Made by a program: the position numbers and the translations under genes. The notes below the pieces were generated by a model. That model was not told the origin of the DNA and did not search any database. It saw only the letters and a program-made list of their open reading frames with translations. Shown one piece after another: positions 10,901 through 20,500 of a stretch of 64,000 nt of DNA. This DNA comes from Actinostola sp. cb2023 (Eukaryota > Cnidaria > Anthozoa > Actiniaria > Actinostolidae), in assembly GCA_033675265.1 (NCBI GenBank), contig JAUJYZ010000239.1, positions 95,001-159,000 on the forward strand, in the 5' to 3' direction. The first letter of the stretch is position 1. Each line of letters begins with the position of its first letter.

Positions 10901-13243
10901 AGTGTTTGTGAATGTAATAGCATTGATGGCATGGTGACCAGGTTGAGACAAGTGTTTGTGAATGTAATAGCATTGATGGCATGGTGACCAGGTTGAGACA
11001 AGTGTTTGTGAATGTAATAGCATTGATGGCATGGTGACCAGGTTGAGACAAGTGTTTGTGAATGAATTGCAAAGCTTTCAATTGGTTTTGGAAACTGCAG
11101 CCTTTTCCTGTGGGTTCTGACTTTGAGCCCTAAGTAGTTTTCAACAGTGCTTTCTCAGCCAAAACCTCATGCAATCTCACCTCTCTGCGCACGTACGTGA
11201 CTCATATTTCTTAATTACACAAACCACTCCCCCCACGACCTAAATTCCATCACACCCTGTGACATGAATATACATTAAAGGCGAGCCTAGCTTGCAGACA
11301 GTATAAGAGCTAGTGCAAGATTAAGACTTCACAATCAAAAATTAACAGTGAACTCACAAATTGTAACTGTCATGTTGTTTTGGCAGGGTCTTGGTGAATT
11401 TGTGTCATTCTTTCAAAAGCTTCAAGATATCATAGAAGAAATAGACAACCCCAAGTAAGCTTTACCAGGGCTACCTACAGGTGTTCACCTTTGATTTCTT
11501 AGACTTGAGAGGTTTTACTGCATTGGCAGCTTTGAAGTAGCTGGTCAATCCCCAAATGCACTGGATGGTGAATGCATGCATGGTTTATGTTGACAAAATG
11601 GTGGACAATACAGAGTTTAGTGCAAATGATCCCACAAGTCTCCCCAGTGTCTTTCAGTACTTCTACCACAGGAACTCCAACTCATTTAGTTCCAATTTAG
11701 CCTCAGCACAGGAAACCCAATTTCTTCTTTTTGTCATAGCCTAAGAAAAATTAAATGGGCTTCCTGTGCTTTTATGGGCATAATCCACAATTCTGATACA
11801 TTCAGATTATATGTTTTGTAGGGATGCAGTTCTTAAACTCATTGGTGCCTTACAATCTACCTTGATTAAAGTACGAGACGAGACATTATCCAGTGATGAT
11901 ATACGGAGAGCTAGTGACCACCTGAGGAAACGCATCAACAGTATTCTGAACGACGATGACACTGACACAAGCAAGCTAGAAAACAGGTCGTGTATGATAG
12001 GGTTGAAGTCGTATGTGTTGCTACGCAAGTTACTAGATAGGAACATACTGTACGATTACCAAGAGAAAGAGTTGTACGGTGTACTCAAGACACCAAAGAG
12101 AATCCAAGGAAAGACATGCTCGTTGGTCACCAAATTCAGGTAATTTTAAAAGACCTTCCAGTTAATAGCAAAAAACAGTAGTATTGACTAATTGAGTGCA
12201 TTAAAGCATGAAGAACATGTAACACTTCCATCTATATTCAATATAGAACACCAGAGGCTCCAACACCCGAAAAGGTCAAAGCAGCAGAAGAAACACAGGA
12301 CAAGAAATGCATCAAGGTAAAATCAGCAGTCCCATGAGAGACTGTATGGAGGGAACAGGCTACTCTATTAGTTAGCCTGCCTCGCAATTCCTGGACGCCC
12401 AGTGCGAGGTGGCTGTATTAGTAGACTAGTATATGTGTTTTTCAAATTCATTTTTGGGGTGGTAAAAAAAGTGTTCTTCCAGGGGGCGGACGGTGCACCC
12501 TTTACCCCCTCCCTCTATCAGTGCTCCGTTCTATGGGTATTTAAAGTTGCACTGAGCTACATGGATTAGAGGGAAGTTGAAACAAGGATGTGAGGTCATG
12601 AAGAATCAAACCAGGTACCTCTCACTTAGAAGGCGGCACACCAACCAAGCCACCCTTGCTCATTTCAAAGTTAAGGGTGTTCACAGCAATTCAGAGACAT
12701 AATAATAATCTATATACTCAGTAATAACATTAATAATTTATAAATCACATAACAGATAACATTGTATAATGTAATTAGGCCCAAAGAAAACAGCCTCAAA
12801 GTATGTATGGAGAGATGTCCTGGGCAAAGCCAGCCATTGGATTTGCAACAAGAACTTCAATATGGCAAAATGCGTCTGATATTCAGGTCGAAGAGGAGCG
12901 ACCAGCCGGTAGACAACCGTGTGCAATAATCAATACAACAGAGACACTTAACACAACATCTAGAAAACGACCTCTGGAGGAACATTGTGGGACTAAGAAA
13001 GACACTACTTGTTCACCCCTAAGAAAGCGGCCCTATGAGTCACAAAGGGACCAGGAGAATATAGTCCCAACAGACCCAAAAGGAACCACAGGGAAACCTG
13101 TGGCTAAAAGAGCACTTTCTGGACTGGGGAAAGAAACAACTAAGAAGAAGAAGAATGGAGCTAAAAGTGTTGCCCAAAAGAAGAAAAGCAAGTCAGTAAA
13201 ACTTGTGCAAGGACAACAGCAGTTGACATGTTTCTTTAGATGA
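4983..13243 (+). CDS. PARPBP: PCNA-interacting partner PARI (PARPBP orthologue), 11 coding exons
   Basis: Coding exons: 4983-5076, 5182-5423, 6687-6953, 7523-7583, 8649-8869, 9628-9792, 10508-10594, 11387-11454, 11822-12139, 12247-12316 and 12779-13243. All junctions are GT-AG, phases agree throughout, and the total is 2058 nt, 685 aa (human about 580). Family knowledge: nuclear PARI is a UvrD-like protein without ATPase motifs that binds SUMO-modified PCNA, removes RAD51 from DNA and limits homologous recombination. Seen here: [14 protein letters not shown] (end of exon 2), the UvrD signature [11 protein letters not shown] (exon 6), LGGKSYAP (exon 7), helical exons 8-9 (residues 380-507), a basic tail and a terminal PIP box. 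The start ATG opens the first exon that splices in frame. The neighbour MDC1 is convergent. The residues beyond the human length are mostly low-complexity Q/S/T in exon 5 and the tail. Confidence 0.9.
5881..6078. mobile_element. 198-bp foldback element with CTAT target duplication (PARPBP intron 2)
   Basis: Long inverted arms (GGAAAACACTAGATGCCAAT and onward through AAAACCAGGTCAAGATTTGA) surround a short centre. The insertion is flanked by CTAT at 5877-5880 and 6079-6082. A nearby duplicate of the flanking DNA (6195-6302) has a single CTAT and lacks the insert, so it acts as an internal empty site. Confidence 0.85.
6195..6302. repeat. Direct duplication of the foldback insertion site
   Basis: The sequence AGGCCTGCAGCTCTTAGA..GATCTATGG..CAATTGGGTCAATACATTAG and onward to GATAATGAATTC repeats the DNA at 5855-5880 joined to 6079-6161 almost exactly, without the 198-bp insert. 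A segmental duplication of about 110 bp therefore either preceded the insertion or occurred with one copy empty. Confidence 0.85.
6307..6515. mobile_element. MITE, about 209 bp, terminal inverted repeats GGGGTATCAGTGA
   Basis: The left end GGGGTATCAGTGATGGGGAG is matched by the right end CTCCCCGTCACTGATACCCC. The interior is strongly G/T-skewed on the plus strand (repeats of GGACTTTTTGGGG). There is no coding capacity. It lies in PARPBP intron 2. Confidence 0.8.
7916..8065. repeat. A+T-rich simple repeat around a TAGCGC motif (PARPBP intron 4)
   Basis: ATT/TAA runs flank TTTAAATAGCACTATTTCCA and AATAGCGCTAAATACAATG. A similar ATT-run plus AAAGCGC arrangement occurs at 3668-3735 and another at 39853-39945. 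This may be the 3' tail of a dispersed retroposon; the identity is not certain. Confidence 0.4.
8311..8563. mobile_element. MITE, about 253 bp, ends TAGGGCCATTTATACGAG (PARPBP intron 4)
   Basis: The two arms are almost perfectly inverted across the whole element. The ends are TAGGGCCATTTATACGAG and CTCGTATAAATGGCCCTA, with inner segments such as AAGACGCGAACTATCCGTAT and their inverse. It is a long hairpin-forming non-autonomous DNA transposon. Confidence 0.9.
9628..10594 (+). CDS. PARPBP: PARPBP exons 6-7: UvrD-like signature
   Basis: Exon 6 (9628-9792, residues 296-350) reads [20 protein letters not shown] and then TRGLG. This is the UvrD/Srs2-type pattern D-x-x-A-x-x-R-(I/V)-(I/V)-N-T-P-x-R-G-(I/L)-G. 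Exon 7 (10508-10594, residues 351-379) continues with [16 protein letters not shown], matching the vertebrate protein segment by segment. No Walker A lysine motif was found in the earlier exons, as expected for PARI. The 715-bp intron between them holds a 145-bp foldback element. Confidence 0.85.
10063..10207. mobile_element. Foldback element, 145 bp (PARPBP intron 6)
   Basis: ATAGCTGATATTGCAGTTAC at the left is matched by its inverse at the right, and the pairing continues through CTCCAATGACTCTGAACAA and TCAAGTCGAGGCTATC. The loop is about 20 bp. Confidence 0.85.
10814..11063. repeat. 50-bp tandem repeat, exactly 5 copies (PARPBP intron 7)
   Basis: Five 50-bp units begin GTAATAGCATTGATGGCATG and end GTGTTTGTGAAT. 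They are nearly identical to one another, which implies recent expansion or conversion. Open frames here are repeat artefacts. Confidence 0.95.
12590..12660 (-). mobile_element. tRNA-derived SINE fragment (PARPBP intron 10)
   Basis: On the minus strand TGGCTTGGTTGGTGTGCC resembles an internal A box, and CTGGTTTGATTCTTC resembles a B box (GGTTCGANTCC), at roughly tRNA spacing. There is no convincing acceptor stem, so a SINE head is more likely than a tRNA gene. Confidence 0.5.
12779..13243 (+). CDS. PARPBP: PARPBP last exon: basic disordered tail with C-terminal PIP box
   Basis: Residues 532-685. The exon is Lys/Arg/Thr-rich, with NLS-like stretches ([18 protein letters not shown]). It ends in [12 protein letters not shown] followed by TGA at 13241-13243. 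QQQLTCFF (677-684) fits the canonical PIP box Q-x-x-(I/L/M)-x-x-(F/Y)-(F/Y) exactly. Human PARI ends in a related motif at the same place, which confirms that the gene is complete at its 3' end. Confidence 0.9.
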   Translation, partial: AQRKQPQSMYGEMSWAKPAIGFATRTSIWQNASDIQVEEERPAGRQPCAIINTTETLNTTSRKRPLEEHCGTKKDTTCSPLRKRPYESQRDQENIVPTDPKGTTGKPVAKRALSGLGKETTKKKKNGAKSVAQKKKSKSVKLVQGQQQLTCFFR

Positions 13244-13385
13244 AGTGCACTGTGTGGCAATATTTAACAATTTAATTATTAGACTACGAATTTGAGGTTT
13301 CTATGAGGCAATATAGTCAATGAGGCACATTAAGCGCCGAGTTGACTATCTTCACAGAAAACAAGAACGAGTAGTATAATTGTTT

Positions 13386-13607
13386 TAGCATAAACCATCC
13401 AGTAGGTCAGTAGAAAATGACAGAAACAAGTTGATCAGTCCAATAATTTGTTGACAAACTCCTCCAAAACATTAGCAAAACGTGACGACGAAACCACAAT
13501 TTTGTTTGTTTACCTCTACTCTGGGTCTATGAGCTGATCGATAGACCACTAGTAGTGAACCAATCAGATTGCAGGATTTGCAATAGACCACTGGATGGTT
13601 TATGTTA
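13386..13607. mobile_element. Inverted-repeat element, about 222 bp
   Basis: TAGCATAAACCATCCAGTAG followed by GTC at the left is the inverse of GACCACTGGATGGTTTATGT at the right, with one or two mismatches. The interior has no coding capacity. Likely a MITE; the target duplication is unclear. Confidence 0.6.
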
Positions 13608-14505
13608 ATGAAGTTTATTTTATTTATATCATTTTTATGGCATTTACATTTACACATTTACAAATGTGAAACCAAAGAGAAAGAATAAGACAGTTGATTG
13701 GGAATATATTTTAGTTTTTATAAAGTAGAACCGGTAAATAAAAAACACTCAATTTGTTTACCCAAGACACTCAATATTCCCCTCTCATGCTTTGATCATG
13801 TGAATTTAACACCTGTGCACTGGGAGTTATTAAGATTTGACGCCTGCCACGTGATGTGCTCTCGACTATATAGCTAATTGCATAATCGTTGTCGGGTTGA
13901 AAATCATAAATCATAGAAGCTAAGACTGCACGGATGGATGGGAAATTAGTTCATGAGTCACATTACATGCAGATATATTCAATGTTCTCGTAGTTTTGAA
14001 GGTATATGAGCTATTTAACTAATTAGATCCTACAAGTCTGGATAAAAAGGTCGATGATTTGACGGTGTTATTTGAGAGTTTTAATTTCCCAGAATTCCTT
14101 GTGGTCATAGCTTTCATGATTTTCAACACGACAACGATTATGCAATTAGCTATATACATGTATGGGGATATAAGAATATTATTATTATCATCACCAACAG
14201 TGTCCACTTTAGAAATAAGCATTTTTGAAAAACTGTTTTAGAATCATTTAAAATTGTTTTCAAATTCAAACGTGCATGTGTACATACAAGCATCAACTTT
14301 CGTAATTTGCATTGAGTGAATACAATAATAATCTTATATTATTTAATTTAAATCAGATGGCAAAATTAATCAACCATTTGTTAAGTTAGGTTTGTTTTAG
14401 AACCAAAACATGTAAATATATTTTAAAACTCATTATTGATATAATTAAATGGAAACTAACGAGTACAATAGTATGGGCTGCATCAGTGTATATGATTATG
14501 ATAAA

Positions 14506-14676
14506 TGAGGGTCTATCATGTAATTTCAAAACTCATAGGACAAAAAAAATAATTATCATAGCTGGAAAGAGCTCGTTGAAATTAGTAAAAATGTAAAGTT
14601 TGAAAAAGATTGCTTCACAAATTGCGAAGATATGAATTTTCAAAAATCAAAATTTTATATGAAAACCTTTGGAGAT
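14506..14676. mobile_element. Half copy of the 362-bp foldback seen at 56405-56766
   Basis: TGAGGGTCTATCATGTAATT through TATGAAAACCTTTGGAG matches the left arm of the element at 56405-56766 closely, but the second arm is missing. This shows the family is dispersed and can lose an arm. Confidence 0.8.
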
Positions 14677-16147
14677 TTACACTGGATGTAGTCAAAGAAA
14701 CTAACTATTTTGGTGAAAGAAAAACAACAAATTACAGTGAAATCTCTGTACGAGTGCACGCTAGCCAAAACTGTCAATTTCTCGCACGCTGATTGGTTAA
14801 TTTTCATCACACGATTCTGCATGAATGATTGGAAAGCCAGTATGAAGTAACTACCCAAAATATGGTCCCATATTTCGCGCGTTCTTGTGCATATTTCGTG
14901 CGTTCTTTGACAAAAAATATAATAATTAGTTTTATTTAACTCACTACATTCCATGGATCTCTATGAGACTGTACAACAAACAATTTTAAAACCAAGGCAT
15001 GAGTTCCCATCTTAGATGTTTATTGAGTACAGTACAATATTTATTAATATTCTACAATGCGTTTCTCATGGTATGTTTCTTGTACGTGTGTATAATATTT
15101 ATTACAATAAGTAGCTGACAAGCTACCAGTTACTGCATGCAGCTATGGGTATAATGACATTGTTTATATCATATCTGTGAAATATAACATTATTTTGTTC
15201 ATGTGGCATATTAATTGAAAAGCTCCCTGCAAGAACAACGTAAGTGATCTCTGACCAAAATCTAAGTTCTCCTTGAGATTCTTTGAATTTCAAAGGAGAA
15301 TTTGTGTTTTGATCACAAGTCACTTACTCCATTCTTGCAGTAGTTGAAGTGATCCATGCAATAGATGAATCCATCCAAATCATGCTTTGTTAAACTCTCT
15401 CTGAAAATTATCTGATTCTGACAAGAGGAAACGATAGAACCTCTGGTCGCAGACACTACGAATCACACATTCATGTAGACACCTAATGATGACAGCTGCC
15501 AAATATGTCAAATACAATCAACCAATCAGCAAATTTCCCTTCGCTGACTGGTCATGGTAGCTTGTTTCATGGAAGAAAATATTTTCGCAGAGAGTTTGAC
15601 AGAGAACCAGGGTGATCAGAAACTAAATTCTCCTTTGCACTCTTTGGATTTGAAAGGAGAATTTTGATTTTGATCACAAGAAGCAACACTCATTTGAAAA
15701 TGGGCCTGACTCGAGCCCAAGCACAAGAAATGGATGTTTTTTATCCTTTTGCTTATGTAGTGTCACACCTGTTTTGAAATGAGGCCTCTTGTGGTTGTGC
15801 ATATATGCTTGTGCTGCGCCTGTTTTTACAGTGATACATGCATAAGGTGCTTGCGTTGCTAGTAACGAAGTAGATTTGCTATGACGTTCAACATGTAATG
15901 TTATTAATTTCACAGGGTTTTACCATAATTGACTGACAACAAGTGCGATTTTGTTATTAACAATAATTTAAAAATCCAAATAATAAATAAAATCATTTGA
16001 CTTTGAACATCTCTCAATGTGTCATCTTTGGAAGTGTTCTAGAGGAACTGGGTATGAGAGGTTGATTGGGAATAACAGCAGCCCCTCCCTCCTGGGGTCC
16101 CTTATTGTCGCCAAAGGAAGCAGGCAAGAGGGTCCCCAATTCACTAC

Positions 16148-16307
16148 TTTCACATCACCCATAATACACTTTGTTTGCCCCCATGTTTTGCATAAACTAT
16201 TGTTTTCAATTTCTCTTGGGAACCTGCAGTCTTCCCAAGAGACATTGAAAACAATAGTTGATGCAAAATGTGGGGGGCAAACAAAGTGTATTATGGGTGA
16301 TGTGAAA
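16148..16307. mobile_element. Foldback element, 160 bp
   Basis: TTTCACATCACCCATAATAC and the following ACTTTGTTTGCCCCCA are mirrored by their inverse at the right. Pairing is nearly perfect down to a short centre (CTTGGGAACCTGCAGTCTTC). Confidence 0.9.
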
Positions 16308-16465
16308 TTGTGAATGCGTGGGCCTTTTTATGATGGGTTTGCTAAATCACCCTCAATATTTCCTAAGGATCCCAAAATCAGGTCTATGTTTCTTTATCTA
16401 TATACATATGTCATATTTAAGTATTATTTTTATATTTCTAATTGGTGGGATTTGTTATGATTGCT

Positions 16466-16695
16466 GGGGCTAGTTTCTCGAAAGACCCGATAACTTTACG
16501 GGCCCGAAAAGACATCCCAGAAATCTGAGACACTTACTCTACAAAGCTGTTCTTTTGACATGTTTTTAATATGAACAAACTTTCCCTTCATGCAAAGTTT
16601 CATGTCTGTAAACTACTTCGTTTTGAAGATATAGATTTTTAAAGAAACACTTTTCGGGCCCGATAAGCTTTCGGGGCTTTCGAGAAACGGGCCCC
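16466..16695. mobile_element. MITE, about 230 bp, ends GGGGC..TTTCTCGAAAG
   Basis: The left arm GGGGCTAGTTTCTCGAAAG plus CCCGATAACTTTACGGGCCC is inverted at the right as GGGCCCGATAAGCTTTCGGG plus CTTTCGAGAAACGGGCCCC. It abuts the start of the 17-bp minisatellite. Confidence 0.8.
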
Positions 16696-16709
16696 TGCTG
16701 ACTTATTGT

Positions 16710-17185
16710 TTGCTTATGGGAGGTGTCTGCTTATGGGAGGTGTCTGCTTATGGAAAGTGTCTGCTTATGGGAGGTGTCTGCTTATGGGAGGTGTCTGCTT
16801 ATGGAAAGTGTCTGCTTATGGGAGGTGTCTGCTTATGGGAGGTGTCTGCTTATGGGAGGTGTCTGCTTATGGGAGGTGTCTGCTTATGGGAGGTATCTGC
16901 TTATGGAAAGTGTCTGCTTATGGGAGGTGTCTGCTTATGGGAGGTATCTGCTTATGGAGGTGTCTGCTTATGGGAGGTGTCTGCTTATGGGAGGTGTCTG
17001 CTTATGGGAGGTGTCTGCTTATGGGAGGTGTCTGCTTATGGGAGGTGTCTGCTTATGGGAGGTATCTGCTTATGGAAAGTGTCTGCTTATGGGAGGTGTC
17101 TGCTTATGGGAGGTGTCTCCTTATGGAAGGCATCTCCTTATGGGATGTTTCTCCGTTATAGTGGGAGGTGTCTGCTTATGGGAGG
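16710..17185. repeat. 17-bp minisatellite (TGCTTATGGGAGGTGTC), plus orientation
   Basis: About 28 copies of a 17-mer that reads TGCTTATGGGAGGTGTC, with a recurrent GGAAAGTG variant. The same 17-mer in the opposite orientation fills MDC1 intron 6 (38065-38618 and 39056-39445). Because 17 is not a multiple of 3, all three frames are open, which produces spurious open frames. Confidence 0.95.
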
Positions 17186-17441
17186 AATAAAATGATGGGA
17201 AGTGTCTGTTAAGGCTAGCCTGTAGTTGTAAGAATGTTTGCAAAAGCCATAATAACCATCACCAACTGTCACCGACACTGTTACATTTTAACGGAACCAG
17301 TGATAATGAGTCTAGACGAAGGTCTCAGAGATGTTTTGGTCATATAGGGAGAGGGGTGTCTGTTAATTTACAGAGTGGACAGTATGAGGAGTTCCTGCAG
17401 CTATTCTAAAATGTTAAAAACTAATTCACATCTTTCTTCAT

Positions 17442-17580
17442 TTACTTCTTCTTTCGTTTGGATGACCTACCGGTACTTGCTGATTGGCTGGATTCAGTAT
17501 CAATGGATTCATTTCTTCGCTTCCTACTGGTGTTCTTGGCAGCGGGTGTGTCTTGAGGAGTCTCTATAAAGAGGCGATTT
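17442..17580 (-). CDS. MDC1: MDC1 last exon: basic C-terminal tail
   Basis: The penultimate exon ends in CA at a GTATCC donor. This exon completes Gln and continues NRLFIETPQDTPAAKNTSRK to a TGRSSKRKKK end and TAA at 17442-17444. The 45-residue tail follows BRCT2. Human MDC1 ends shortly after its BRCT2, so this tail is an extra feature here; it looks like a nuclear localisation signal. The donor is weak, so the junction is the least certain part of the 3' end. Confidence 0.7.
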
Positions 17581-20500
17581 CTGACAGAAGTTAAGGAAAC
17601 TTAAAAAGCACTTGAATGATGATGATGATTGTGTTGACCACTAGTGATGACAACAATGATGCTGTTGGTGGTGGTGGTTAAGATTATGACCATAATGGTG
17701 TTGGCAGTGGTAGTGTAGATGCTGATGATTACAATGCTGATGGTAGCAGTCTTGAGAATGATGATGGTAAACAACAATAATTGTGATGATGATGGCACCT
17801 ACAGTAGTGTGAAAAGTATGCCGCATGGTAGTAGCAGAGTTGAAGATGATGATGATGACTGTTACTGTTGTTGATGATGATGGCAGTGGTAAAGATATAG
17901 ACAATATCATATGATGTTGATGATGGTGGTGATCATGGTCACAGTGATGATGGTGGTGATCATGGTCACTGTGATGATGATGATGATGATGATCATGGTC
18001 ACAGTGATAAAGATGACAGGATACTGATCAAGAGAGAGTTCATGTCTCAAGATGCCAGAGAGTAGCAGTTCAGCAGTGTACACAGGTATACCACAAGCTA
18101 ATGCAGGTTTGCAAGCATCAGAGTCAGCATCACATGAAATCACCAGGACATTGTCCTCCATCGAACGAGGAATGCGAGGTAGATACTGTGAAATGTAACA
18201 AAATTTGTGCATTGTTGCTAAATCTAAAGAGTATATGTTTGGTACAGGAAACCACTACAGTCAAACTCCATTATTATGGACACCAATGGGAAGTGAAAAA
18301 GGGTCTGTTTTAACATTTCTTTGAACAGGATATAAAAAAATCTGTAATAACGAGGTGTCATAATAATGGGGTGTCCATAATAACTGGGTGTCAATAATAA
18401 TGGGGTGTCCATAGTAAGGGTATCTCTATTAACTGGGTATCATGTTGTGTGCCAAAAAACTAATAATAATGGAAAGCTTACCTCTCCTTTAGCACATTGA
18501 ATAATGTCTGTAGGAAAAAACAAGTCAATACATGTGTAAGATGGATACAGTATACTGTGTACTTGTGGATATCAAACCACTATCATCATCATCATGACAA
18601 CCACTATCATCACCATCATGACAACCATCACCATCATGACAACCATCACCATCATGACAACCATCACCATCATGACAACCATCACCATCATGACAACCAT
18701 CACCATCATGACAACCATCACCATCATGACAACCATCACCATCATGACAACCATCACCATCATGACAACCATCACCATCATGACAACCATCACCATCATG
18801 ACAACCATCACCATCATGACAACCATCACCATCATGACAACCATCACCATCATGACAACCATCACCATCATGACAACCATCACCATCATGACAACCATCA
18901 CCATCATGACAACCATCACCATCATGACAACCATCACCATCATGACAACCATCACCATCATGACAACCATCACCATCATGACAACCATCACCATCATGAC
19001 AACCATCACCATCATGACAACCATCACCATCATGACAACCATCGCCATCATGACATCCATCGCCATCACAATCAGTACAATTACCTTTCATTTGCAGTGG
19101 TTCTGGTTTTACATTCTTGGTCACATGCACCTTGTAACCATCAAGCAAACCTCCCTTGAGGGCTTGTTCATGTGACCTGCCGTAGAATAAGATGAACCGT
19201 CGTTAATCATTACAATATACACAACCATCGATCAAAGAGTTATTATTCAAGACAAAAATCTTTTTTTTTTTGTCCTTTTCACTAGATAGGCGAACTCTCA
19301 AAATAAATACCACCTTCTTTTGTTAATTCCATCTGCCTGGCTTTACATGATTATTTGGATGCTTACTCCACCAGTAATTTATCCACCTACTACAATCTTA
19401 TTAAAAAAAAACCTAGCCTGTTTTATGTTAAACGTACACGTGTCATACTTAACTGTTTTAGTGAGAATGAGTAAAGCTTTTCTGCTGTCTTGTCTTTGAC
19501 TAGAAAAGGCTCAGGATCTAAAACAATATTTCTATGTTAAGGTTCAGTAATACGGGCCACAAAATCATGCAATTTGTCTCGCAACATTGTTGCATTGCAA
19601 GTTGAAGAGAAAATGTTGCTTGTATTACCACTCCACGCGCAACACATTTACTTTGTTACATGGCACGATATAGAAGCCCTCTCTACTCTTCACAACAAAG
19701 AAAATGTGTTGCATGCGGAGTGGTAATATGAGCAACATTTTCTCTTCAACTTGTAACAGAACAATGTTGCGAGACAAGTTGCATGATTTTGTTGCCTACA
19801 TGTATATTTCCTATTTGATTAGGAAAGGGTGAAGCTGTCAGGGCACCAATGTCAGGCACCCGAATAACCAAGTGAACATGCACATAATGTAAAATTGTTG
19901 TTGTTGTTTTGGGGAATTCAGTGTAGATAGCCTGCGTGGCGGCCCGGGTACGGATAGGAGGGAATAGGTTTCGGAAGGGATCGGAGGGGACTGAGGAGAG
20001 GAGGGGAAAAGGAGGAGGAGGAATGGGGAAGAGGGGGGAGGGAGTGCCTGCAGCGAAGACATTTGATTTTACCGAATTTTACGTCCACCAAACGGACGCT
20101 AAATTCCCATTGGTTGATCCGGCGCAAGACGAATTCTGATTGGTGGAAGCCTATAACACGTTGTTGACAAGCGATTTTGAAGCTTTGCAGATTTCTTAGG
20201 ACAAACGTCGAACTATAAACTGAAATTGGCTCATGGTTTACATTGTAATAGAACGACGTTTTGTGTTTGAAAACTAGAGGCGTTTTGAGCGTTGTGACAA
20301 AGTCGCTCCAGAGTCATAATTTCCGACTTGGCTTGAATATATTTTTATAGAGCGATAAATATGGTGGACGAAGGTGATTTTGACGAGTGAAGAACATCGG
20401 ATTAGTTTGTGATCTACAGAAGGAGCAACGGGAAGGGCTAGAGCGACTCTGCCGAGGGAAGGACTTGTCGGCTGTTTTACCGACTAGTGATTCTAGTTAT

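Larger units (their letters stand above)
13244..16147. other. Intergenic region between convergent PARPBP and MDC1
   Basis: No gene seen. It holds an inverted-repeat element at 13386-13607 (TAGCATAAACCATCCAGTAG and its inverse), a half copy of the 56.4-kb foldback at 14506-14676, and two direct copies of a GTGATC..GATCAC hairpin at 15244-15319 and 15612-15680. A single degenerate copy of the dispersed 55-bp satellite unit lies at 15776-15850. A possible polyadenylation hexamer AATAAA for PARPBP lies near 13738, but it is distal and uncertain. Confidence 0.5.

Noticed and set aside
16706..17195. Three overlapping plus-strand frames of about 155 residues (CLWEVSAYG type)
   Set aside because: They are all readings of one 17-bp minisatellite in three frames. 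The same applies to 37991-39467 on the minus strand.
18497..19159. Long open frames of DNHHHH (plus) and GDGCHD (minus) repeats, 160-220 residues
   Set aside because: The 18-bp repeat is a multiple of three, so any frame stays open. The region is an intron between MDC1 exons 23 and 24; only the first bases after 19085 (minus) are real exon.
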